Below, in pieces: positions 54,810 to 64,000 of a stretch of 64,000 nucleotides of DNA. The DNA is from Eutypella sp. D-1 (taxonomy: Eukaryota > Ascomycota > Sordariomycetes > Xylariales > Diatrypaceae), in assembly GCA_023313575.1 (NCBI GenBank), contig JAJTTP010000005.1:248001-312000 (forward strand), written 5' to 3'. The position numbers and the translations under genes are program-made. The notes under the pieces were generated by a model that saw only the letters and a program-made list of their open reading frames with translations, was not told where the DNA came from and ran no database searches. The first letter of the stretch is position 1. Each line of letters starts with the position of its first letter.

Positions 54810-57541
54810 TCTGAATGAATTTTCTTTTTTGGCTTTACTGTTGTTATTTGCAAAGATTGTCGTGGGTTGGAATAATGTTCAGCGAATCGTTGAGCAAGGA
54901 AAGCTAGAAAATCGTTATTAAGGGGGGGGGGGTAGTTGACCGGCAACTGAATGTGAGTATAGGTTTTTTGATTTTTGGGTATAATTAATTTTGGTATTAA
55001 GACACAACAAGAGCACAGCTCTATGTTGGAAAAGGGGGTGAAGGGAAAAAAAGGGGGGGGGGGGGGACGAAAAAACGAAACTCTAGCTTTTGAGATTTGA
55101 ATGCTTGCTGAAGAAAGAAAGGAACAAGAAACAGAAGGGAAAGGGGGGGCAGGCTGGGTGTTTTATACGTGCGGCCACAGAGCGAGGCCTGGTAGGCCCG
55201 TCCCTCGACCTTACCATGGTAAGCAGGGAGGGAAGGGAACGCAAGGAGGAGGCACATTGACAGAGGTACATCACCAACTGGCCGGCAGACTTCCGTCCGC
55301 TAGATCGGGTATGTGCGGGTCCATCTTCAAAGTGGTATCGTGCCAATTTGTTTGGTCGACGGCAGTAAGCCAATTCGAGGCGATATCACCCCAGCATCGC
55401 AAGCAGGCATTGCAAGCATCCTAAGTGATCCCCCAAGTGCGCATATCTCCCAAGGCTTGACCGGAGATGGCTTACGGCGCAGTGCAAGGGTTCGCAGTGC
55501 TGCACGCCGGGCGGCTAAGTATAGTGAGTGGGAGGGGAGGGGAGGGGAGATCCTTGGATGAGCGCAGACCATCGGCAGCGAATCTGGATGCCGTATTTAG
55601 AATCCTCAATGATGTCGGGGTTGTATACAGGGTCGAGCTAGACGGAAACGGGACGTTTGGCGTCTAAACATTAGCCGCCATTGGTCAATAGCCACGACCC
55701 AGCAGCCAGTACCAGCCTCTCGTCACACGCTGCAGTGATCATCCTCTATTCCATCCCACCAATCACCATCGCAATCAACCACACTTATTGTGGCTGCATT
55801 CACGGCCGCAAGAAATGTATATTACTCCCGATGCAAGCAGGGCGGGCAAGGGCGGACAGATGGCGGGGCATATATTCAACTGCGCGACCTTGTTGGTCGA
55901 TAGCTCAGATATGGAGGGCAATGGCTTGAAATTAATGAATGACTACCATGTAGCACGGGAAAAAAATCGACATGGACCTACGCCGCTACGGCTGTTCAAC
56001 ATGTAAGCCAGACGTATGCTGCATCCCGCATATGCAACCTATCACAACTCCAAGGGACTTAGCTCCGGTGAAGAGCGACACACCCTCAACCGAGAATCCT
56101 AGAGCGAAAAAATTGTTCAAAATAAGAAGGTGCAGGCAGGTTTAGCGCAATGGGCGACGTGAGAACTTTGGCAGGATGAGGTGAGGGGCATCGAGATTGT
56201 GGATGATCTGAAGGGATCTGCCGTCGGGTTCTCGTGCAAGAAAGTCATGGTGTAGGTAGTAAAATCACTCTTTGAGATGCGTACGATAACTACCTGAATT
56301 GCGGGGGGAGGAAAACACTTTTATCTTGGCGGTCCCGAGGATTCAATTGCGCTTCTAGAAGTGGTGAGGAAATTCGGCACTGGTTTGCAGAATGTGTAGA
56401 ATCAGCTCAGCATTGCTACTATAGTACCAAGGTATACGACACGATGAGCATGGCTGCAACGTCAAGGCGTGGTGGCATTGTAGCGATCCAGGCTACCATG
56501 TTTGCCAGGCCAGGCATGGCATGCATGCAACCGCTACTTAGCCTCGGCGGGTGGTTGAATAAGTGAAGGGGGAAGAGGGGAGGGGTAGAAACTTCATCAT
56601 GTCAACCTAGGATACGTAGGACGTGTATCGCCGGATCGGACGGGAGGGTCCGAAGGCAGGAAACCGATCCGCTCTTGTCTCTCGTCCTGAATAGCCTGCA
56701 GCTTGGAATGGTGGCTTTTCTCATCATGTCTTTGTTTTAGGGTGCATACATATCAAGGAAAAATAGTGTGCGTGGTGTGGTATAGTGTAGTGGGGGGAGA
56801 AAACGAAAACTGAAAAGCGGACAATGAACCGATCCGCACTTTTACGTACTATTCATCGCATCCATCGCAATTACATTAATCGCAGCTTCCCGCGGCTTTC
56901 TGAAGTTCTGAATGGCTGCATCCTTAATGAGTGATCACATGACTAGCGTTAGCTTGGGCGCGTGTATGCAATGCAATGCAATTCAACTGGAAAAGTCCCC
57001 CCAGTTCCAAGTTTCCATATTTCAACTTAATCAACGGCCTGAGCCGGTCCCCTGGCCAAGTTATCATAGATACTTGCGCCCCCTGTTCAAGACCCTGCCT
57101 GTCTACTCATGACCCTGCTCGCGAAAGGGTCTAGGTAGAGAGCTAGATACGCATTGTAGATCCTAAAAGGCCACTACTGCCACCAGGCCGTAGACTTCGT
57201 GCTGATGCAAAATTAGGTAGGCGAGGAGCCTAAGTAAAGTAGCCGACCTCAAATGCAACCTTACATAGAATCCCTGGATATTGCGTCCCGTGCCTAGGTA
57301 TCTCCAGTCTCCGCTCCTCCATCAGAAGCAATATAGCATGCTTAGACTTGATCCGAACTACCCCATCGCGCCCGCAGTCCGTCCTTCCTGCGATCGACCT
57401 GCCCCTCGTTCGTAAGTGAAAAAGAGGGGGAACGCGCACTACTACAACCACCTCCACTCACCTCGCGTATTAGCCGGCGCTTAGTAGCGTCTAAAATCCT
57501 GCTGACCGTCTCCAACAGTCCGCAGCAGCGCGGCTTACGCC
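54810..57541. other. Long intergenic region, no gene supported
   Basis: It contains poly-G runs (54923-54932 and 55053-55066), and several short frames without motifs. It separates divergent genes and so includes the promoters of both the EsdC-like and the HD-domain genes; the last 60 bp before 57542 are GC-rich. Confidence 0.55.
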
Positions 57542-58270
57542 ATGACCACTACCGCCACCTCTACCGCGGGATCCTCCCCGACAGCAGACCAGCAGTCATC
57601 ATCATCACCGCAGCCGAACCTCGTCGGCAGCGTGACCGAGTACGTGAAGGCGTACATGGCGCGGTACGACGGGTCGCACGACTTCCAGCACATCCGGCGG
57701 GTGTTAGCGCTCGCGCTGCACATCCTAGACCGGCTTCCGCCGTCGTCTACCGCGCCGCCGCTGGACCGGCACGTCGTGGTCCTCGCTGCGCTGCTCCACG
57801 ACGCCGGCGACAAGAAGTATCTACGCGCGGGCGAGGACGGCACGACGCAGGTCCGCGACGTGTTGTTATCGCAGGGCGCGAGCGCAGCGCTGGCGGATAA
57901 GGTGCAGGCGGTGTGCGCGGGCGTCAGTTTCTCCAGCGAGGTGCGGGATCCGGAGCGCGTACACGCGCTCGTCGCCGCGCACCCCGAGCTCGCTGTCGTT
58001 CAGGACGCGGACCGTCTCGATGCCATCGGTGCCGTCGGCATCGGGCGCGTGTTCACGTTCTCGGGGGCGCATGGTAGGGTCGGGGACGGTGCGTCGATGG
58101 AGGAGTCGATTCGGCATTTTCATGAGAAGCTGCTGCGTATCGGGGATATGATGAAGACGGACGTCGGGCGCGAGATGGCGGAGGAGAGGACCCGGAGGAT
58201 GCGCACGTTCTTGTCGTGGTGGGATGATGAGGAGGAGCTGTCGCTCAGTCCGGCTCTTCTACCGCCGTAG
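57542..58270 (+). CDS. HD-domain phosphohydrolase
   Basis: Single exon, 242 aa. HD-superfamily metal ligands are all visible: SHDFQHIRRV (His46 and His50), LLHDAGD (His86-Asp87) and VVQDADRLDAIGAVGIGRVF (Asp155 or Asp157). This set, with the RLDAIGAVGIGR block, is that of the YedJ/YpgQ-like HD phosphohydrolases found in bacteria and fungi. Bacterial YpgQ-type enzymes hydrolyse nucleoside triphosphates; the substrate of the fungal proteins is not settled, so I assign only a metal-dependent phosphohydrolase. The N-terminal 25 residues are Ser/Thr-rich and outside the domain. The gene is convergent with the GGPP synthase gene. Confidence 0.87.
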   Translation: MTTTATSTAGSSPTADQQSSSSPQPNLVGSVTEYVKAYMARYDGSHDFQHIRRVLALALHILDRLPPSSTAPPLDRHVVVLAALLHDAGDKKYLRAGEDGTTQVRDVLLSQGASAALADKVQAVCAGVSFSSEVRDPERVHALVAAHPELAVVQDADRLDAIGAVGIGRVFTFSGAHGRVGDGASMEESIRHFHEKLLRIGDMMKTDVGREMAEERTRRMRTFLSWWDDEEELSLSPALLPP

Positions 58271-58959
58271 TCCGACCTTGAATCAATGCGCCCCCCCTTT
58301 ATTGACCACCCCATGAGTTCCCAGGTACCGGAGAGGGTGTGTGTTCTGCCCGTTTGAATCCTTATACCTGCGACAGTGAGATTTCGGGCTGTATCGGATA
58401 GTGCTCGCGAAAGAGCGCCCTAACCGAACCGATTCTATCACTTTGGTGTGAAGGTTAGAGGCCAGGCCTGTTTATAATCCCACGTCGGGGTTCATCGGGC
58501 CCGAGCAAAGGGGTCGGTCGCCCGTCACGCAAGACCCGAAGCAGAAATGCAGGATGGTGTCCAATGTTCCGGGTTATACGAGTAGACACTTATTCAGTTC
58601 ATACGGGGGCCCTGCATCTGTTTGCGTTTCTTTGCGAATTCATCCTATCAAAGACCTTCCGAGTGAAATCTAGCGGAAATATCAGGCCGCAATTGGTATC
58701 TAGAAATCCAAACCTCGCTTTATCGTGTATCCATTGACCCGTCCGCCCGCCCACCGGCCGCCTCACCCTTGAATATACTCCTAAGTAACCCCTCCCCCCT
58801 CCCCAGGGAACTGTCGCTAAAATTCGTTCGTCGTGGTGGGGGGTTATTTACATATGCGTATTTTGAATCATCATTAACTATCATTAATGTATTATTATCC
58901 ACACCTGTACGCGTGACTTATTCATCTACATATCCTTACGCTGAGGTACACGAAGCCGC
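58271..58959. other. Spacer between convergent genes
   Basis: No gene recognised. It holds the 3' flanks of the HD-domain and GGPP synthase genes. Confidence 0.6.
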
Positions 58960-60189
58960 TCAACTAGCTGTCGCCTGTTGTGACATGACGAGCTTGTCGA
59001 GGATCTTATGGACCCCGTGGCCCCGACCCCTGCCGGCGTCGACGTCGTCGACGATCTTGCGAGCGCGCTCGATGAGGACCTCGATGACGCGGCGGGTGTA
59101 GTCGAAGCTTCCAGTGCTCTCCATGTACTTGATGGCGTAGTGCTTGACCTCGACGTTGTTCGTCTTCTGGCGGAGGATGTTGAGGAGCTGCAGGTTGGTC
59201 GGGTCGGAGCGGATGCTGTGGATGATGGGGAACGAGAACTTGCCCTCGGTCAGGTCCTCGGCGAAGCCCTTGTTCTCGGTGTACTTGTCGTCGGACAGGT
59301 TCTTATAGTCGTCCTCGATCTGAAAGATGAGTCCCAGGATGTGGACTAGCGGCACGCAGTCGATGGAGGACCGCGACTCGGCTTGCATGAGCCGGATGGC
59401 GAGACGAAACAGGCCACTCGTTTTGTTCCCGACCATCTCGAGGTAATCCTCCTCGGTCGGACAGGTCAGGGTGTCCCTCCAGAAGAGATCCATTCCCTGG
59501 CCGCGGTGGAGGTTGATCAGCTCCTCGGTGTAGATATCGGCGGCCTTTGGGTTGTTCAACTTCTTAAGCTCCTGCAGGGCGCAGATATAGACGTAGTTGG
59601 CAGAGTTGATGGTCTGAGCGGTGCCGAAGATGCTGTGGGTGACGGGCATTGCGCGGCGCAATATGGAGTTATCCTCCACGTCGTCGATAAGTAGGGAAGA
59701 AGTATGGAGCATGCCGACAACCTTGGTAATGACGTCTAGACTCTCTTTAGGGACCTCAAGCCAGGCGTTGAAGGTGTTGACCATCAGGGTACGAAAATCC
59801 TTGCCTGGAACGGAGTAGAGGTAGTCGTAGGGACCCAGGACGACCTTCTCCTTGTCGGCAGTCCATTGTTTTTGTGTGGTGATATTAAGCTCTTCGGTGG
59901 CGAAGCGGGAGGGGTCTGGGGGAGGATTGTTGTTCAGCATGGCTATAGAGGGGACGGCGGTGGCGGATGAACTCTTGCGATGACGTTGAGCGCTCTGTCC
60001 TAACCAGTTGGACTCGGGAAGGGGACGTAGAGCTGATTTGGAGGGAAGGTGGGGTACGGCATGACCGGTCGAGGAGGTTCGAGGAGGAATGGCATTCGGA
60101 GATTGAGGGGATAAGGGGGGATTAGTGGTGAAGGGACCGTCGGTGTCGGAGCCCGGGTTGGCAGCTGCTACTATAGAGTCCATTATCAT
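58960..60189 (-). CDS. GGS1: Geranylgeranyl diphosphate synthase
   Basis: Single exon, 409 aa (Met at 60189; a second Met two codons on is equally possible). The first ~105 residues are Ser/Pro-rich, as in Neurospora AL-3 and other primary fungal GGPP synthases. The trans-prenyltransferase domain has the first Asp-rich motif [14 protein letters not shown] (Asp169, 170, 173), the second QIEDDYKNL (Asp293, 294), and [10 protein letters not shown]. The enzyme adds isopentenyl diphosphate to farnesyl diphosphate to give the C20 precursor of carotenoids, diterpenes and prenyl groups on small GTPases. No cyclase, P450 or other terpene-cluster gene is next to it, which fits the housekeeping copy rather than a secondary-metabolite paralogue. 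Confidence 0.95.
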   Translation of the reverse strand: MIMDSIVAAANPGSDTDGPFTTNPPLSPQSPNAIPPRTSSTGHAVPHLPSKSALRPLPESNWLGQSAQRHRKSSSATAVPSIAMLNNNPPPDPSRFATEELNITTQKQWTADKEKVVLGPYDYLYSVPGKDFRTLMVNTFNAWLEVPKESLDVITKVVGMLHTSSLLIDDVEDNSILRRAMPVTHSIFGTAQTINSANYVYICALQELKKLNNPKAADIYTEELINLHRGQGMDLFWRDTLTCPTEEDYLEMVGNKTSGLFRLAIRLMQAESRSSIDCVPLVHILGLIFQIEDDYKNLSDDKYTENKGFAEDLTEGKFSFPIIHSIRSDPTNLQLLNILRQKTNNVEVKHYAIKYMESTGSFDYTRRVIEVLIERARKIVDDVDAGRGRGHGVHKILDKLVMSQQATAS

Positions 60190-61702
60190 ATGATTTTTTT
60201 TTTGTTATTCTCTCCCTCCCCCCGGACCGTTTGAGGATTGGTGAATGGCGGGATTTAGGTATGCGAGTAACCGAAATGAGTAGGTTAAAGTGGAGTTGAG
60301 ATCTATGATGTGATGTGTATAAAGTCGTCGTAGGATAAGGCTTGGAGTTTTGAGGATATTTCCTTTTTTTTTCATGAATTAGTATGTTGATGATTTATGA
60401 TTTATAAAAGATTAGTGGATGATGTGGTAAAACAATAAATGAGGTGGATAGACAGCCTTAAGAGGGGAGGGGAGCGGAAAGCTGGGGTTGAAAATACCTA
60501 AGCATTTAGGTAGCTGAAGATGGTTGAAAATGGTTGCGTAAACGATCACACAGCCCTGCCCGAGATGTCACATGTTGCTTCCAAGGTTCATTCCAGTCTG
60601 CCCGGCCCGTTGAGGTCATGCCCCTCCATGTATGTACCTACAATGTATATACCGAGCCCTGAAAGCGGGATGCGACCTCGTGCATTTTACTAAAAATTAC
60701 TTCAAGGGATACATGGATATCACTACACCAGTATCTACCTGGTACCCTAGCTTTACATTCACCATTCCAGCTTTCCAGGTACCCCAGCATCTTATTAACA
60801 TACTAGGTACATAGGGCTGGGCTAGAAAAGGTGGAGTTTAGGTACCTAAATTTAGCTCTACTTATTAGATTCGCGATGGTCCAGCTGTCCAGGTACGTAA
60901 TAGCAACCTGAAAGTCGTCGTAGTAGCCTGTCAGGTTACGGTTCGTTATAAGATTTTTATAGTGAATCTCTTGCCAAATATTCCCTACCTAAGTAGTCCA
61001 AGACGGAAAGCATAAAGCATGAGACTTTATTAGACTTGCATGCCACGCTGTCAAAACTGTCAGCTATTCGGGAGCCGAACCGATAAGAGGTTAACAGTGG
61101 GGCTGCCACCCCACCATAGCTCTTCAGGCCGTCCGAGAAATTGTGTGTTTTTGTACCCTCCGTTGCCCTGTCAACCGAGGGTGGGCCTGTAAACTTGCAG
61201 CATACCATATAGTACATACTTAGTATACACCTTCTGTTCTGATGATTGTGGTATCAACTACAGTCTAATCGGACAGGAAAAAAAAGTAAAGGAAGCCTTA
61301 GGGAACCTGTCAGTAATGAACCGTGAACCTCGATAATTTACCTTCTGCCCGGAGGCAAGTGTTTCCTATCCGTGTTCCGCCGCTGCTCATATTTTTCTGA
61401 GGTGTTGTCCGTCTCTTGTTTCGCATTCTACCTGGTTTTTATTTATCCTCGTCGCGATATTCCATTCCTTTTTAAGACATATATTAGTGATTCACAACTC
61501 CCATCGTTAGGGCACAATCCATTGGGACTCCTCACAATCCTTTTGCCGTCCTTCATCAGCCACTTTTTTTCGACCTTCCTTTTCTACTACGCTCCTTTTC
61601 CTTCTTTTTCAACTCCTACGCTACTACTGTCTACCGAGACGGCGCATCGCCGCATAACTACACTATTCCAATAACAGCGGGAAGGAAGAGCAAGAGGAAA
61701 AA
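60190..61702. other. Intergenic region between divergent genes
   Basis: No gene supported. It serves as promoter region for GGPP synthase (-) and Cdc14 (+). T-rich stretches (about 60194-60205 and 60361-60373) and TACCTAGGTA-type tracts (about 60730-60900) are present. A long C/T-rich leader precedes 61703. Confidence 0.55.
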
Positions 61703-62754
61703 ATGGAGAACCTACTATCGCTCGCCTTCGACAACTTATCGTCATACGACGGCCAAAAGGTTCGGAAGGGCCTGCGGCAGGTCGAGGGCTTGCTCGCCAA
61801 CATCTGCCTGTCGGGGCAGCCGAGCAAGGAGCGCAGGCCATCAACGGCGGCATCTTCGGCCAAGAGTCCGGGCGGCGGCGGCGGTGGAGGCGGAGGAGGC
61901 GAATACGACGACGAGGCGGACCCCGCCAAGACCCTGGCCGACCTCAGCGACGACCCGGCCTTTCACGAGTTCTTCAAGCTGCAGGAGGGCTTCGAGTGGA
62001 ACGTCACCCTGCGCCTCGTCAATACCCTCGACCGCCTCGTCGCTAGGGGCTTCGACGGCCAGAACGATCTGCTCATCCTCAGCGCCCTCGACCTCATCCA
62101 GGGTACCCTGCTGCTCCACCCCCCGAGCAAGACCCTGTTCTGCCGCGATATGTACATGAATGTCAGTCGGACGCCGCCTACCCTCCAGTCCCCTTGTGGG
62201 CTTTCATGATATGAATGAAAAGCAAATACTGACATTCGCAACACCAACAGCTCCTCCTAGACCTCCTCGAGCCGGACTTCTGCCCGGCGATCCAATCGGC
62301 GACGCTGCTGACGCTAGTGACGGCGCTGATCGAGGCGCCGCAGAACGCGCGCACGTTCGAGAACCTCGACGGCCTGCTGACCGTGACCTCGCTCTTCAAG
62401 TCGCGCGGCACGAGCCGCGACGTCAAGGTCAAGCTCGTCGAGTTCCTCTACTTCTACCTCATGCCCGAGACCCCCTCCATCCCGGGCGCTGGCGGCGCCC
62501 CCGCCATCCTACAGCAGCGCAGCCCAAGTAAACTCGCCAAGGCCTTCGCTACCTCTTCTTCTTCCTCCCCCTCGCTCCATAATGGGGCCGGTGACGCCGA
62601 CAGGAACGGAAGCCGGCCCCGCTCGTCCAACGGCAGCGGCGTGACGCGGACGCAGGAGGAGAAGCAGGCCTTGCTTGGTCGCCATCTGAATAGTGTCGAC
62701 GAGCTCGTCAAGGATCTGCAGCACTGCACGCCGTTCGGCGGCGTGGTGTGTTAG
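61703..62754 (+). CDS. cdc14: Cdc14-family component of the septation initiation network
   Basis: Exons 61703-62161 and 62251-62754, giving 320 aa; GTCAGT donor and CAACAG acceptor. The N-terminus MENLLSLAFDNLSSYDGQKVRKGLRQVEGLLANICL and the later FHEFFKLQEGFEWNVTLRLV, ALDLIQGTLLLHPPSKTLF, SATLLTLVTALIEAPQNARTFE and RDVKVKLVEFLYFYLMPE form the alpha-helical, armadillo-like fold of the S. pombe Cdc14 family (unrelated to the Cdc14 phosphatase). That protein is the binding partner of the kinase Sid1 at the spindle pole body and is needed for septum formation. A poly-Gly insert (residues ~57-66) and a Ser-rich segment near residue 250 are species-specific. The C-terminus KQALLGRHLNSVDELVKDL is conserved-looking. 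Confidence 0.88.
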
Positions 62755-63236
62755 TCTTGTGTGTGGATACTGTCCGCCCTGATGGGTCTTGTTTTGTGTT
62801 GTCCGGGTTGGTTTTTCTTCTTCTTCTTTCCTTATTGTGCTGGTGTTCTCGGAGTCTACATGGGAGCGTATTCGGTTGGGGAAAGAATTACACACTACTA
62901 CACATGTTTGATGAGCGAAGAATGGTCCGCGAGGGCAATGATGGGTTGTTCTCGACTTAGTATCGATTTCACGATACGCAAGTCGTACTGTACATAGTAG
63001 GGTTTTGATTAGGCGTTGGCGGGGAGTTTGGGCGTTTGTTCGAGGGACTAAACTTTTTTTTGCATCATGCGCCAGAGGTTATCAGGATTCATATGCGCAT
63101 TTCAATTATTATACTACTACTGGCGAGAGAGCAGAAAAGAGAAGAATAATAACCAGAGCAAGACTTTGATGAACGCCAACCCCATCGCCCGATCCTCAAC
63201 CTCCTCCACCCCTAGCTTTTGTTTACTATACGCATC
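62755..63236. other. Spacer between convergent genes
   Basis: No gene recognised; 3' flanks of the Cdc14 gene and of the partial gene at the right edge. Confidence 0.6.
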
Positions 63237-64000
63237 TTAGGGCTTTGGTTCCGGAGACTCAACCGACCTCTCCAACGCGGGCTCCGGCGACACCGTACCT
63301 GGGAAGCCCGGGGTGCCTGGCTCGCCCGGCTCCGCTGGGCTGAGCGGCGGCGATGGGCTCGCATGGGTCTGGCGCGCATGGTCCGGGCTCTCATGGGTCG
63401 GGCTCCCCACGAGCTCGAACGGACCGTCGGCGTCCCCATCAGCCTTCGTCGCCTCGCCTTCGTTCCCGTCCATCCCATTGCCAAACCCATTGCCAAAGTA
63501 CTGGACCCCGAGGCCGTGAACCTTCTCATTCCCCCCACCGGGCCCCACCACCACACCGCCGCCATTGTCGCCGTCCCGCTTGGCGGCGGGATCCACGACG
63601 CGGCTGCTAGGGTCGAGCTCGACCGGCAGCATGATATCGTCGGGGCCGTGGGGATCACCAACCACCACGCCGGCCCGACGCTCGGGCAAGACAGTCCCCG
63701 GCGCATCCCCCGCCTCCGTATACGGACCCGATACGGCCTCCGGCCCGAAGTAGTCGTAGACGAGCCCGTTCTGGTGCACCGGGGGTCGCGAGACGCCGCT
63801 ACCGCTTCCGACCCCACCCGCGCTCGTCGGCCCACTCATCTCGCTACCAGCACTGGACGTCGTCGGGCCCCCGCCCAGACCCCGCGGCAGGTGGAAGAAC
63901 TGCGCCGCCGGCGACAGGGGCCCCATAAATCGGCCTCGCGAAGCCCGTGCCGTGCCCCCCGCGTTCCCGTTGCCGCTGTACCCGCCGCGGTCATGGTGAT
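63237..64000 (-). CDS. C-terminal part of an unidentified Gly/Pro-rich protein (cut by window edge)
   Basis: The minus-strand frame stays open from the right window edge to a stop at 63237, about 254 codons; the upstream part is missing. The visible start is glycine-rich (DRGGYSGNGNAGGTARASRG), then RFMGPLSPAAQFFHLPRGLG, a block that could belong to a conserved domain. The rest is Gly/Pro/Asp-rich and disordered, with GLGVQYFGNGFGNG and a PGEPGTPGFPG collagen-like run before an acidic, Pro-rich end. I do not recognise the family. An ATG at 63926 exists, but the frame continues upstream without a stop, so it is not chosen as the start. Confidence 0.6.
   Translation of the reverse strand, partial: HHDRGGYSGNGNAGGTARASRGRFMGPLSPAAQFFHLPRGLGGGPTTSSAGSEMSGPTSAGGVGSGSGVSRPPVHQNGLVYDYFGPEAVSGPYTEAGDAPGTVLPERRAGVVVGDPHGPDDIMLPVELDPSSRVVDPAAKRDGDNGGGVVVGPGGGNEKVHGLGVQYFGNGFGNGMDGNEGEATKADGDADGPFELVGSPTHESPDHARQTHASPSPPLSPAEPGEPGTPGFPGTVSPEPALERSVESPEPKP

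Noticed and set aside
53922..54818. 298-codon plus-strand frame opposite the EsdC-like gene
   Set aside because: It is the antisense of the glycogen-binding protein; the Ala/Gly/Val-rich translation is the expected shadow of a GC-rich Ser-rich gene.
58340..58530. Possible dispersed 5S rRNA gene
   Set aside because: GC-rich and of similar size, but the internal control region of fungal 5S genes is not present.

Overview
The window comes from the nuclear genome of a filamentous ascomycete (Pezizomycotina, most likely Sordariomycetes). The evidence is short spliceosomal introns (45-114 nt, mostly GTAAGT/GTATGT donors), fungal orthologues such as an EsdC-like protein, SUR7/PalI, Orm1/2, Air1/2, Mpe1 and SIN-type Cdc14, and NACHT- and HET-domain incompatibility-type genes that are abundant in this group. 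Genes are spaced by 0.5-3 kb AT-richer spacers full of palindromic TACCTAGGTA-type tracts and homopolymer runs.

Layout. 3.4-6.0 kb: Sae2/CtIP-like repair protein (+). 6.5 kb: an intron-containing tRNA-Ala(CGC) with a proline-like body (-). 8.4-11.6 kb: a Ubp3/USP10-type deubiquitinase in five exons (-). 13.3-14.8 kb: single-pass membrane protein of unknown role (-). 17.0-17.8 kb: Orm/ORMDL sphingolipid regulator (-). 20.7-22.6 kb: Air1/2-type zinc-knuckle protein of TRAMP (+). 23.4-27.2 kb: an accessory patch with a HET-like C-terminal relic, a 174-bp solo LTR with perfect 5-bp target duplications, and a HeLo-NACHT NLR-like gene. 28.7-29.8 kb: SAP-domain protein (-). 32.0-33.1 kb: Get3 (+). 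34.6-36.6 kb: Mpe1, a cleavage/polyadenylation factor subunit (-). 38.1-39.6 kb: secreted, probably GPI-anchored PLC-like protein (-). 42.2-43.4 kb: SUR7/PalI membrane protein (+). 44.3-46.4 kb: HET-domain protein (-). 46.8-48.0 kb: amidohydrolase-2 family enzyme (-).

49.0-53.0 kb is the most unusual part: six tRNA-like genes on the minus strand, plus a 3'-half remnant. All six have perfect A and B boxes, a conserved TATA element upstream and a poly-T terminator downstream, and a 43- to 49-nt anticodon loop plus intron that does not give a normal anticodon. 54.0-54.8 kb: EsdC-like glycogen-binding protein (-). 57.5-60.2 kb: an HD-domain phosphohydrolase (+) convergent with geranylgeranyl diphosphate synthase (-). 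61.7-62.8 kb: SIN component Cdc14 (+). The right edge holds the C-terminal part of an unidentified Gly/Pro-rich protein (-).

Most protein genes are single-copy housekeeping genes (DNA repair, RNA decay and 3'-end processing, sphingolipid control, tail-anchored protein insertion, isoprenoid synthesis, septation) without operon-like linkage. The lineage-specific content is concentrated at 23-27 kb and 44-53 kb. All assignments rest on reading motifs in the sequence; no database search was run.
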